Assembly (NCBI GenBank): GCA_903822115.1
Contig: CAIJNU010000053.1
Span: 1-7,947, forward strand
Reading direction: 5' to 3'
Length of the DNA: 7,947 bases
Source of the DNA: an uncultured Candidatus Peregrinibacteria bacterium
Lineage (GTDB): Bacteria; Patescibacteriota; Gracilibacteria; Peribacterales; Peribacteraceae
Part shown: piece after piece, positions 1-5,691 of the stretch
Numbering within the stretch: position 1 is the first letter of the stretch
How the letters are laid out: each line of letters starts with the position of its first letter
The notes under the pieces: generated by a model
Database searches by the model: none
The model's input: only the letters and a program-made list of their open reading frames with translations
What the model was told of the DNA's origin: nothing
Translations under genes and position numbers: made by a program

Positions 1-461
1 CCCCGCCCTCGGCATCGGACTTGGATAGAATTTGCGTCTTCCACTTGCGCCCCTCGCTGTAGCGCAAATACATGCGCAGGAGTTCGCCGGCGAAGAGGGC
101 CGCCTCCTCGCCTCCCGTCCCCGCACGCACTTCCAGAATCACGCTGCGATCGTCGTCGGGATCTCTGGGAATGAGGAACGCGCGCATCTCCAATTCAAGC
201 GCCGCCCTTCTCTCGCGCGCATTGCGTGCCTGCTCCTCTGCAAGTGAACGTAACTCCGGAAATACCTGCGACTCCTCCGCTTCGTCGATGGCCTGCCCGA
301 GGCGGTCGTACTCTTCGAGGTTCGAGACGAGCGGTTCAAGCTCCGCAAGACGTTTGCCAATGCTCGCGATCTTCTTCGGATCCCCGTGCACCGCGGGATC
401 TTCCAGCGAGCGCCGGAGATCCTCGTGCTCCTTGGCCAGGGCGCGAATGCGATCAATCACG
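1..461 (-). CDS. prfA: Peptide chain release factor 1, N-terminal part (runs off left edge)
   Basis: RF1 reads UAA and UAG stop codons in the ribosomal A site and triggers release of the finished protein. The minus-strand frame opens at a GTG (459-461) and reads MIDRIRALAKEHEDLRRSLE, a helical N-terminus typical of RF1. Around residues 114-140 comes the class-I release factor signature RAGTGGEEAALFAGELLRMY, followed by the start of the next conserved block (WKTQILSKSDAEGG). About 153 residues are present; the PxT codon-recognition and GGQ catalytic parts lie beyond position 1. RF1 is favoured over RF2 because of the RAGTGGEEAALF form, the YSE/WK context and the absence of an RF2-like frameshift near the N-terminus. 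The GTG start is chosen because a -10-like TATCAT ends exactly 6 nt upstream, no Shine-Dalgarno sequence is visible, and the protein then begins where many RF1 proteins do. It is divergent from mnmA. Confidence 0.93.
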
Positions 462-467
462 GATAAA

Positions 468-473
468 TGATAG
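468..473 (-). promoter_or_regulatory. Putative -10 box of prfA (leaderless geometry)
   Basis: TATCAT on the minus strand is followed by 6 nt and then the GTG start of prfA. The expected transcription start therefore falls on the G of the start codon. No good -35 match is seen at 16-18 bp. The assignment rests on the position and on the same arrangement at other genes in the window. Confidence 0.5.
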
Positions 474-522
474 AGGAATCCGAGGATTCCAACGAGTCCA
501 AGGATTATTGACGCAAGTTTTC

Positions 523-567
523 GATTCTTTGGAATCTTTGGTTTCTTTGACCACTCTAGATTCTTTC
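523..567. repeat. In-register 9-nt tandem repeat in the prfA-mnmA intergenic region
   Basis: Five consecutive 9-nt units start at 523, 532, 541, 550 and 559: GATTCTTTG, GAATCTTTG, GTTTCTTTG, a diverged ACCACTCTA, and GATTCTTTC. Four of the five share the pattern G-N-(A/T)-T-C-T-T-T-(G/C) or a one-base variant. The array ends 14 bp before the mnmA -10-like box and lies well upstream of the prfA start. It could be a multi-site operator, a bent-DNA upstream element or simple low-complexity sequence. Confidence 0.5.
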
Positions 568-581
568 GCAACAAAACTAGG

Positions 582-587
582 TACAAT
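582..587 (+). promoter_or_regulatory. Putative -10 box of mnmA
   Basis: TACAAT ends 8 nt before the mnmA ATG, so transcription would begin about 2 nt upstream of the start codon. The bases between are TCCTCCTCC-like, the opposite of a Shine-Dalgarno sequence. No convincing -35 is seen 16-18 bp upstream. Confidence 0.5.
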
Positions 588-595
588 CCTCCTCC

Positions 596-1681
596 ATGAA
601 GATCCTTCTTGCCATGTCCGGCGGTGTCGATTCGAGCGTCTGCGCCCGCATCCTCAAGGATGCCGGACACGACGTGATCGCCGTCCGCTTCGGGCTCTGG
701 AGCGATCCGCTCGCTCCCGCCATGGCGCAAATCCTTCCGAACAAATGCTGCAATGCGGAGACGGCCTACCGCGCAAAGCACGTCACGGAGGCGCTAGGCA
801 TCCCCCTTCACATCGTCGACCTCGAGCAACTCTTCAAGCGCAGAATCGTCGATCGATTCCTCAAGGAAATCCGCAACGGCCTCACGCCCAACCCCTGCAT
901 CAATTGCAACAAGGACATCAAATTCTCCGCGCTCCTTTCCCTCGCGAAAAAATACAAGTGCGACAAAGTGGCGACGGGACACTACGCGCGAATTCAGGAG
1001 AAGCGAGTGAAGGGAAAGACCGTCTTTCGCCTGCTGCAGGCGAAGGATAAGGAGAAGGATCAGAGCTACTACCTCCACCGGCTCACGCAGAAAGAACTCT
1101 CAAGGACGATCTTCCCGCTCGGCACGCTTGCCAAGAGCAAAGTGCTGGAGCTTGCCAAGAAATTCGATGTGCCGGTGACGGAGTCGTACCGGGAGAGTCA
1201 GGATCTCTGCTTCTTCCCGGAAAAATCTCCGCAAGCTTTCTACGGCCGGTATCTGAAGAAGAATCTGCGCGACGGACCGATCGTGCGGCGAGACGGAACG
1301 GTCGTCGGAACACATCGTGGTCTGCCTCATTACACGGTCGGGCAGAGGCGGGGGCTGGGCATCGGAGGACTGAAGATCCCACTGGAAGTCGTGGGGAAAG
1401 ACACGAGAAGCAATCACCTCATCGTCGCCGAACATGACACGGAACAATCGACGCGAATCCGGGTGAGGGATCTCTCGTGGATTTCCGAGCCTCCGCGAAG
1501 CGGAGCGAGCCTCACCTGCCGCACCCGTTCGCTCTCGAAGAAGATCAGTGGAACGATGCGTTTTCGCGCAAAGACCGGGACGTTCATCCTCTCGCGCCCC
1601 CATCCTCTCGTCTCACCCGGCCAATCGCTCGTGCTCTACAGAGGGGAGGAAGTCGTGGGGGGAGGTTTCATCGCTCCCTGA
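596..1681 (+). CDS. mnmA: tRNA-specific 2-thiouridylase MnmA
   Basis: MnmA uses ATP and a relayed sulfur to convert U34 of the tRNAs for Lys, Glu and Gln to 2-thiouridine, which supports accurate decoding of their A/G-ending codons. The 361 residues match the family length. The N-terminal PP-loop is SGGVDSS (residues 8-14). The catalytic region is NPCINCNKDIKF, with Cys101 and Cys104. GHYAR lies at 128-132 and DQSYYL at 155-160. The second catalytic cysteine is Cys205 in ESQDLCFF. The central domain holds YTVGQRRGLGIG (246-257), and the C-terminal beta-barrel ends in GGGFIAP at the normal family terminus. The CxxC plus distal Cys pattern matches the MnmA subtype reported to hold a [4Fe-4S] cluster, as opposed to the DxxC type of E. 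coli; use of a cluster here is inferred. The ATG at 596 gives the canonical MKILLAMSGGVDSS start. The gene is divergent from prfA and 78 bp upstream of the sortase gene. Confidence 0.97.
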   Translation: MKILLAMSGGVDSSVCARILKDAGHDVIAVRFGLWSDPLAPAMAQILPNKCCNAETAYRAKHVTEALGIPLHIVDLEQLFKRRIVDRFLKEIRNGLTPNPCINCNKDIKFSALLSLAKKYKCDKVATGHYARIQEKRVKGKTVFRLLQAKDKEKDQSYYLHRLTQKELSRTIFPLGTLAKSKVLELAKKFDVPVTESYRESQDLCFFPEKSPQAFYGRYLKKNLRDGPIVRRDGTVVGTHRGLPHYTVGQRRGLGIGGLKIPLEVVGKDTRSNHLIVAEHDTEQSTRIRVRDLSWISEPPRSGASLTCRTRSLSKKISGTMRFRAKTGTFILSRPHPLVSPGQSLVLYRGEEVVGGGFIAP

Positions 1682-1745
1682 GGGTCTTTTGCCGCATTTG
1701 ACCAATGGGGATACACTCAGTGACCGCATGATTTTTTCGAAGAAA

Positions 1746-1756
1746 TATGCTACAAT
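1746..1756 (+). promoter_or_regulatory. Putative -10 region of the sortase gene
   Basis: Two overlapping candidates lie just before the ATG at 1760. TATGCT (1746-1751) leaves an 8-nt gap, as at mnmA and dgkA. TACAAT (1751-1756), preceded by TGC as an extended -10, matches consensus better but leaves only 3 nt. With the second box the expected +1 would be at 1763, the ATT of codon 2. The sequence alone does not decide between them. Confidence 0.4.
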
Positions 1757-1759
1757 GAC

Positions 1760-2989
1760 ATGATTCCAATTCACAGAGACCCTCACCGCGCATCCTACGA
1801 TGAGAATGGTGACATCATTCTCCCCGGCAACAGCAGCCCTGCGGAATCTCGACAGGAGGAACTGTCGGCATCGCTGTGGCCCTCGCTTGAGACCGAGCCG
1901 CCTCTTCCGGAGGAAATTCTGAACGCATCGAACGAAGAGGAGCTCCTCGCGTTCCTCACGAGCGCGAAGCCGCAGCATGTTGGCAATCGAGTCGCCAATG
2001 TGCGCTCGCGCATCAGCAAGGATGTGCTGGAGGAGGGACTGCGCCAGTACCGCGAGAGCATTGCGGAGGCGGGACCGCTCCTCAGTGATCTGGGCAACGA
2101 GACATCGTCGTGGCTGAAGAAACTCTGGAGTTTCCTCACGCAACCCGTGTGGTTCCCGGGAAGGGGCAACACCGTGAAGAAGCACAGTCGAGGAACGCTC
2201 TTCGCACTCGACATCTTTCGCTTCGGGGGAACCTTCGCCGCAATCTTCCTCGTTCTCTTCGTCTCGCTCAACTACCAGAGCTTCTGGGAGATTGGTCAGG
2301 CGCGCGTCGCCTCCCTCATCGACCCGCCTTCGATCGATACGCCGTCGAGTTCTCTGCAGGACTCACTGCAGCAGCAACTCAAACTCGTTCCTTCCCTCGC
2401 GAAAGCCGGAGGGACGGCGGGTGATCTCGTGAGCTTCCTCCCGGACGTCGGTCCGCCGGACAACCGCCTCATCATCCCGAAGCTTGACCTCAACGTTCCG
2501 CTCGTGAATCCTCCGTTCCAGGCTCTCCTCAAGGGAGATTGGTCGCAGGTCGAGAAGGACATCCAGACCTCGCTCCAGGACGGCGTGGTGCACTACCCCG
2601 GCACCGCGAATCCCGGGCAGGCTGGAAATTTCTTCGTGACGGGTCACAGCTCCTACTACCCGTGGTCGCCGGGCCACTACAAGACCGTCTTCGCTCGCCT
2701 TGGAGAACTCTCAGAAGGCGACGAGATCTGGATCTACTACAACGGCGACAAGCACCGCTACATCATCCGCACGAAGAAAGAAGTGGTGCCTTCGGATATC
2801 TCGGTACTCAACCAGCCTTCGGATCAACGCCTCACCACGCTCATGACTTGCACGCCGGTCGGGACGACACTGCGACGCCTCATCATCGTCGCGGAGGAGG
2901 TGGATCCCTCGACGGGCGAAGTGCTGAAGGTGGGGCAGCAACCCGTGAAAGTGGCGCCGACGGTGGCGCCGGATGCCTTATCAATTTAA
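1760..2989 (+). CDS. Sortase family transpeptidase with long cytoplasmic N-terminus
   Basis: Sortases are membrane-anchored cysteine transpeptidases that cleave a sorting signal and join surface proteins to the wall or to each other. In this 409-residue protein the catalytic beta-barrel spans about 236-380. The catalytic His296 is in VTGHSSYY, Cys364 in TLMTCTPVGTT, and the arginine is Arg372 or Arg373 in LRRLIIVAEE. One membrane segment lies at about 155-171 (GGTFAAIFLVLFVSLNY), preceded by the basic VKKHSR stretch. This predicts the N-terminus inside and the catalytic domain outside. The first 150 residues are polar, helix-rich and unrecognised, which is odd because most sortases have only a short cytoplasmic tail. 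A proline- and glutamine-rich linker (188-235) joins membrane and enzyme. No cognate surface protein is encoded nearby. The class (D, E or another) is not assigned. The protein is likely separately transcribed from its own -10 box; a strong hairpin follows the stop. Confidence 0.9.
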   Translation: MIPIHRDPHRASYDENGDIILPGNSSPAESRQEELSASLWPSLETEPPLPEEILNASNEEELLAFLTSAKPQHVGNRVANVRSRISKDVLEEGLRQYRESIAEAGPLLSDLGNETSSWLKKLWSFLTQPVWFPGRGNTVKKHSRGTLFALDIFRFGGTFAAIFLVLFVSLNYQSFWEIGQARVASLIDPPSIDTPSSSLQDSLQQQLKLVPSLAKAGGTAGDLVSFLPDVGPPDNRLIIPKLDLNVPLVNPPFQALLKGDWSQVEKDIQTSLQDGVVHYPGTANPGQAGNFFVTGHSSYYPWSPGHYKTVFARLGELSEGDEIWIYYNGDKHRYIIRTKKEVVPSDISVLNQPSDQRLTTLMTCTPVGTTLRRLIIVAEEVDPSTGEVLKVGQQPVKVAPTVAPDALSI

Positions 2990-2991
2990 AG

Positions 2992-3024
2992 CGTGGAAGG
3001 CAAACCTACGGTTTTCCTTCCACG
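2992..3024 (+). terminator. Strong hairpin after the sortase gene (possible terminator)
   Basis: CGTGGAAGG (2992-3000) is perfectly complementary to CCTTCCACG (3016-3024), with three extra A-T pairs possible towards the loop. It begins 3 nt after the sortase stop codon. There is no T-run after the stem, so it is not a classical intrinsic terminator. It may act as a 3'-end stabiliser or a weak terminator. Confidence 0.5.
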
Positions 3025-3040
3025 AACCATCCTTTCCCTC

Positions 3041-3080
3041 CGTGGGGTCGCTTCAGCGCGGGACCCACGAGACCCGCGCT
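3041..3080 (+). other. Overlapping hairpins with pseudoknot-like geometry
   Basis: CGTGGGGTC (3041-3049) can pair with GACCCACG (3062-3069), with one bulged G. AGCGCGGG (3055-3062) can pair with CCCGCGCT (3073-3080). The left arm of the second stem lies in the loop of the first and its right arm lies outside. The stems could form an H-type pseudoknot or exclude each other. The element sits between the sortase hairpin and the tRNA promoter; its function is unknown. Confidence 0.35.
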
Positions 3081-3120
3081 TCGCGATTCATTGAAAATGA
3101 TGACTCGTAAATAAATGAGA

Positions 3121-3126
3121 TATACT
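3121..3126 (+). promoter_or_regulatory. Putative -10 box of the tRNA-Leu gene
   Basis: TATACT lies 13 nt before the mature tRNA 5' end, giving an expected start near 3133 and a leader of about 7 nt for RNase P to remove. The -35 match at normal spacing is weak. Confidence 0.5.
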
Positions 3127-3139
3127 GATATTGCTCTTT

Positions 3140-3229
3140 GCCGCTGTGGTGGAACGGTAGACACGAGGGACTTAAAATCCCTTGCCCGTGTAAGCGGGCG
3201 TGCTGGTTCAAGTCCAGCCGGCGGCACCA
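3140..3229 (+). tRNA. tRNA-Leu, anticodon UAA
   Basis: This 90-nt class II tRNA has a long variable arm. The acceptor stem is GCCGCTG (3140-3146) paired with CGGCGGC, followed by discriminator A and an encoded CCA ending at 3229. The anticodon stem AGGGA/TCCCT encloses a CTTAAAA loop, so the anticodon is TAA, which reads UUA and, by wobble, UUG leucine codons. The variable arm forms a GCCCG/CGGGC helix. The T arm is CTGG-TTCAAGT-CCAG. The encoded CCA means the 3' end needs trimming but no CCA addition. It appears to be transcribed alone, with no other tRNA adjacent. Long open frames crossing it on both strands are artefacts. Confidence 0.95.
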
Positions 3230-3230
3230 T

Positions 3231-3306
3231 CCGTCTTCGCTCCGATCTGTTGATCGGAGCTTCGCCGGGATGGTTCTTGGAGATGTCTCTGAAGAAAGAA
3301 AGACGG
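3231..3306 (+). other. Possible three-way-junction RNA downstream of tRNA-Leu
   Basis: An outer stem CCGTCTT (3231-3237) pairs with AAGACGG (3300-3306). Inside it is a perfect 9-bp hairpin, GCTCCGATC/GATCGGAGC (3239-3260, loop TGTT). A second, imperfect hairpin (3274-3296) pairs TTCTT with AAGAA and GAG with CTC. The element starts 2 nt after the tRNA CCA. No T-tract follows, so a classical terminator is not supported. It may be a trailer processed with the tRNA, a terminator variant or a small RNA domain. Confidence 0.35.
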
Positions 3307-3436
3307 ATGTCACGGCGTAGCGCAGAGAAGCCGGATAACCCCCCCCCTCCCAAAGGCCTCGGTGAGCGGAGCGAGTCGAGAGACATGCAGACTTCGATCC
3401 ATCTGAGAACAAACTTCACTGAAATTGGGGGAAACA
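3307..3436. other. Non-coding stretch between the structured element and the 3472 promoter
   Basis: No credible gene is seen here. The stretch contains a run of nine C residues (3339-3347) and the phrase GTGAGCGGAGCGAGTCGAG (3361-3379), a purine-rich degenerate sequence of a type common between bacterial genes. A plus-strand open frame crosses it, but that frame also runs through the tRNA and has no independent support. Confidence 0.5.
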
Positions 3437-3465
3437 TTTACTCCCCTCCTCGTCCTTGTTACCAT
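3437..3465 (+). promoter_or_regulatory. Promoter of the arylsulfotransferase-like gene (leaderless geometry)
   Basis: A -35-like TTTACT (3437-3442) is separated by 17 bp from TACCAT (3460-3465), which is preceded by TGT as an extended -10. Six bases separate the box from the ATG at 3472, so the expected +1 is the A of the start codon. This placement is the main reason for choosing that start. Confidence 0.6.
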
Positions 3466-3471
3466 GCGAGC

Positions 3472-4890
3472 ATGGCCAAGGTCATGAAACTCTGGTTCTT
3501 GCTTTCGCTGAATCTTCTGGTTGCTCTTGGGGGATGGCTCATGACGCGTTTGGGATCTACTTGGGGAGTGGTCGTCCTCTGTGTTGGGGGGGCATTATTC
3601 CTCGCAACAATTCTTTTCAGGAATAGAAAGCGATGGAAATCCTCCGCATACATTCCGTATGCACTGATTGTTTCGCTCCTCCTCGGTACGGTCGCAGGGA
3701 TGAGAAACATAGGAAATATCAATGAGTGGATGGAAGGGTCCTGGACCTATTTGAAGATCATGATCCATCCCATCGAAGTCTTCGACGCCACCACGGCACC
3801 GATGCCACTGAGTGCAGCGAAAATGCAGGAGCTGAATAAATCCTACAAACAATTGCATGTGTACGACCACTCCGTCGCGCAGAAGATCCTCGTCGCCTTC
3901 GATAATTTCGGACTCGCAATCATCGATCACCAAAAAGTCATACCCGTCACAGACAACATCCTCATTCCCTCCGTCGTCCTCCCGGATAACTCCATCATCT
4001 ACTATAACCGCAAAGGCGAGCCGCAGACTCTCACGCGGGCAAGACTCCAAGGGAATGAACTCTTCCGCATGTGGGAAGAGGAGGTCCCCAATCTGACCGT
4101 GCAGCACTGGGGAGACGCGTGGCAGGGAAAGCTGTACCAACCGGCACGTGCCTTCTCCAATCTTCCAAGCGCCCTCTGGTCGGATGTTTACCCTTCATTC
4201 CAACAATGTCACACGACGAACGCGGATGATGAAATGATTCGCATCTTCGATCTCAACACGGGAAAGTACGAAAGGGAAATCCGACTCCTTCCGATTATTG
4301 CCGCTCTGGAACGAGAGCCCGGCGTTCCCAAGCTTATCCATCCTTCGTGCCAACGAGAAATTTTTCATCTCAATTCCGTTGAAGTCATCAAGACGCAGCA
4401 TCAAGCGGATGAATTTCCCAACGGAAAGATTGGTGACATGCTCGTTTCCATGAAGAATATCAATACTATCGCTCTCCTCGACCGCGATACGTTTCAGGTG
4501 AAGTGGTACGTGGAAGGTCTCTTCAGGCTTCAGCACGATCCGACGATCACCGACTGGGGAACCGTTATCGTCTTCGATAATTTTGGTTCGAAAGCTGCAA
4601 ACGGGAAATCGAGAGTCGTGGAAATCTCCATTGCTACTCGCAAAGTCGTCGGATACTACGAGGCGACAGGACAGGATTACTTTCAGAGTAATGTGCGTGG
4701 GAGGATCATCACCACAGACACACCCCACAAAATCATTGTTTCTGAAGAACACACCGATCAAAAAGACTCGATGTTCGTTCTCGATTGCGGAGACGGACCC
4801 GTCTCGAATTCCTGCAAGAAGACTTGGATCTTCCAGGGAAGCGGCCCCCGTTTCAATTTCATGTTTTCAGCACTCCTTCCGGAAAATTGA
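3472..4890 (+). CDS. Membrane-anchored arylsulfotransferase-like protein
   Basis: The start is the ATG at 3472, giving 472 residues. The frame is open further upstream, but that part runs through the tRNA gene and is rejected. Three membrane segments are seen (about 7-25, 31-49 and 60-77). A basic RNRKRWK loop (50-56) between the second and third fits the cytoplasmic side and puts the C-terminal domain outside. That domain resembles arylsulfotransferase (ASST) beta-propellers: REIFHLNSVEVI (295-306), then FPNGKIGDMLVSMKNINTIA, DRDTFQVKWYVEG, LQHDP (353-357), VFDNFGS and SRVVEI. ASST enzymes move sulfate between phenolic compounds through a sulfated histidine; His299 and His355 sit in the conserved blocks, but I cannot map all the active-site residues. 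Activity is unproven, and a structural or scaffold role is possible. Its base composition looks slightly more AT-rich than its neighbours. dgkA begins 27 bp downstream. Confidence 0.72.
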   Translation: MAKVMKLWFLLSLNLLVALGGWLMTRLGSTWGVVVLCVGGALFLATILFRNRKRWKSSAYIPYALIVSLLLGTVAGMRNIGNINEWMEGSWTYLKIMIHPIEVFDATTAPMPLSAAKMQELNKSYKQLHVYDHSVAQKILVAFDNFGLAIIDHQKVIPVTDNILIPSVVLPDNSIIYYNRKGEPQTLTRARLQGNELFRMWEEEVPNLTVQHWGDAWQGKLYQPARAFSNLPSALWSDVYPSFQQCHTTNADDEMIRIFDLNTGKYEREIRLLPIIAALEREPGVPKLIHPSCQREIFHLNSVEVIKTQHQADEFPNGKIGDMLVSMKNINTIALLDRDTFQVKWYVEGLFRLQHDPTITDWGTVIVFDNFGSKAANGKSRVVEISIATRKVVGYYEATGQDYFQSNVRGRIITTDTPHKIIVSEEHTDQKDSMFVLDCGDGPVSNSCKKTWIFQGSGPRFNFMFSALLPEN

Positions 4891-4903
4891 TCACGATTTG
4901 GAG

Positions 4904-4909
4904 TACACT
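4904..4909 (+). promoter_or_regulatory. Putative -10 box of dgkA
   Basis: TACACT ends 8 nt before the dgkA ATG, in the short gap after the upstream stop codon. The expected start is 2 nt before the ATG, the same spacing as at mnmA. No clear -35 at normal spacing. Confidence 0.45.
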
Positions 4910-4917
4910 ATCCCCTG

Positions 4918-5268
4918 ATGCATCAACTTCGTCAGAGCGTCGGCCACGCGTGGAGGGGTATCGCCTTCGTGTGGAGGGAGGAGCGCAATTTTCGTCTCGA
5001 AGTGACGGCGGGCATTCTCGTAATCCTCGTCACGGCGATTCTGCATTTCACGTATGTGGAATTCTGCATCGTCATCGCCTGTATCGCCGGCGTGCTCACC
5101 GCCGAGATCATCAACACCATCACGGAGGAGCTGCTCGACGTCATCGCTCCCACGTATTCCGAGCATGTCCGCCACCTCAAGGATGTCACGGCGGGAGCCG
5201 TCCTCCTCCTTTCGTTCGCCTCCCTCATTGCGGGAATAGCCACTATTCTGCATCATTTTTCGATATAG
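4918..5268 (+). CDS. dgkA: Diacylglycerol kinase / undecaprenol kinase, small prokaryotic type
   Basis: This 116-residue integral membrane kinase phosphorylates diacylglycerol or undecaprenol with ATP, recycling lipid carriers for wall and surface polymer synthesis. The family pattern is complete. GIAFVWREERNFRLE (14-28) carries the ERNFR signature and a catalytic-region glutamate. NTITEELLDVI (66-76) corresponds to the usual NTAIExxxD block, keeping the asparagine and the catalytic glutamate (Glu70). HLKDVTAGAVLL (86-97) is the K-D-x-x-A-G-A-V motif. Three membrane helices lie at about 29-45, 47-65 and 92-112, as in the family. NTITE in place of the commoner NTAIE is a mild variation. In monoderm relatives the enzyme is usually an undecaprenol kinase, so that is the more likely substrate, but sequence alone does not decide. 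It follows a membrane protein gene and precedes a response regulator, each with its own promoter-like box. Confidence 0.9.
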   Translation: MHQLRQSVGHAWRGIAFVWREERNFRLEVTAGILVILVTAILHFTYVEFCIVIACIAGVLTAEIINTITEELLDVIAPTYSEHVRHLKDVTAGAVLLLSFASLIAGIATILHHFSI

Positions 5269-5275
5269 AAAGGGA

Positions 5276-5304
5276 TTGCCGCTCCGTGGGAAATTTGGTA
5301 TAAT
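5276..5304 (+). promoter_or_regulatory. Strong promoter of the response regulator (leaderless geometry)
   Basis: TTGCCG (5276-5281) is followed by a 17-bp spacer and a perfect TATAAT (5299-5304), preceded by TGG as an extended -10. The gap to the ATG at 5311 is 6 nt, so the expected +1 is the A of the start codon. This is the best promoter match in the window. Confidence 0.8.
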
Positions 5305-5310
5305 AGAGGC

Positions 5311-5685
5311 ATGCCAAAAGCAACAATACTCTTCGCAGAAGATGATGAGGTGCTCCGCAGCATTTACATGAAGAAGTTCACGGGTGCGGATTACGCCGTG
5401 ATTCCCGCCACCGACGGGGAGATGGCGATCAAGCTGATCGAACAGTCTCCGCCCGATCTCTTGGTGCTGGACATCAACATGCCGAAGGTCGACGGTTTCC
5501 AGGTCCTCGAGCACTTCCCGAAGGAGAAGCGCAAATTTCCCATCATCCTCCTTACGAATTACGACAGCGATGAAATCCGCACGCGAGGGAGGGGGCTGGG
5601 CGCGGATGATTTCTTCGTGAAGAAGGACATGACGATCAAATCTCTGATCGAAATGGCCGAGAATCTCCTGCGGAAGAAAGCCTGA
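5311..5685 (+). CDS. Stand-alone response regulator receiver domain protein
   Basis: This 124-residue protein is a single CheY-like receiver (REC) domain with no output domain. It has the acidic pair Asp11 and Asp12 (FAEDDE), the phospho-acceptor Asp54 in LLVLDINMPKVDGFQ, the switch threonine Thr82 in LLTNYD, and the conserved lysine in FFVKKDMT (104 or 105). It should be phosphorylated by a histidine kinase and act through protein contacts. No kinase is encoded in the window, so its partner is unknown. The start is fixed by a near-consensus promoter whose expected +1 is the A of the ATG. Its stop is only 6 bp from the convergent end of the PLD-type gene, with no strong terminator between; only a small AAGCT/AGCTT hairpin (5688-5700) is visible. 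Confidence 0.93.
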   Translation: MPKATILFAEDDEVLRSIYMKKFTGADYAVIPATDGEMAIKLIEQSPPDLLVLDINMPKVDGFQVLEHFPKEKRKFPIILLTNYDSDEIRTRGRGLGADDFFVKKDMTIKSLIEMAENLLRKKA

Positions 5686-5691
5686 GAAAGC

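Noticed and set aside
226..1050. 274-residue plus-strand open frame overlapping prfA and mnmA
   Set aside because: It overlaps two confidently identified genes in other frames and is rich in Arg, Ser and Pro, typical of a shadow frame.
1491..1506. CTCCGC-GAA-GCGGAG hairpin inside mnmA
   Set aside because: It lies within a coding stretch of the enzyme with no nearby copies seen. It is most likely a chance effect of codon use.
1820..1831. LPGN near the sortase N-terminus as a possible self-sorting signal
   Set aside because: It is predicted to be cytoplasmic, is not followed by a hydrophobic segment and basic tail, and does not match LPxTG.
3339..3347. Run of nine C residues
   Set aside because: No function can be supported. 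It is in non-coding sequence and may be a polymorphic or error-prone homopolymer.
3006..3437. Minus-strand open frames across the tRNA region
   Set aside because: They are antisense to tRNA-Leu. Peptides like LEPARPLTRARDFKS are well-known artefacts of translating reversed tRNA genes.
3115..3471. Upstream in-frame extension of the arylsulfotransferase-like gene
   Set aside because: The extension would translate straight through the tRNA-Leu gene and the structured RNA after it. The promoter at 3437-3465 and the hydrophobic N-terminus support the ATG at 3472.
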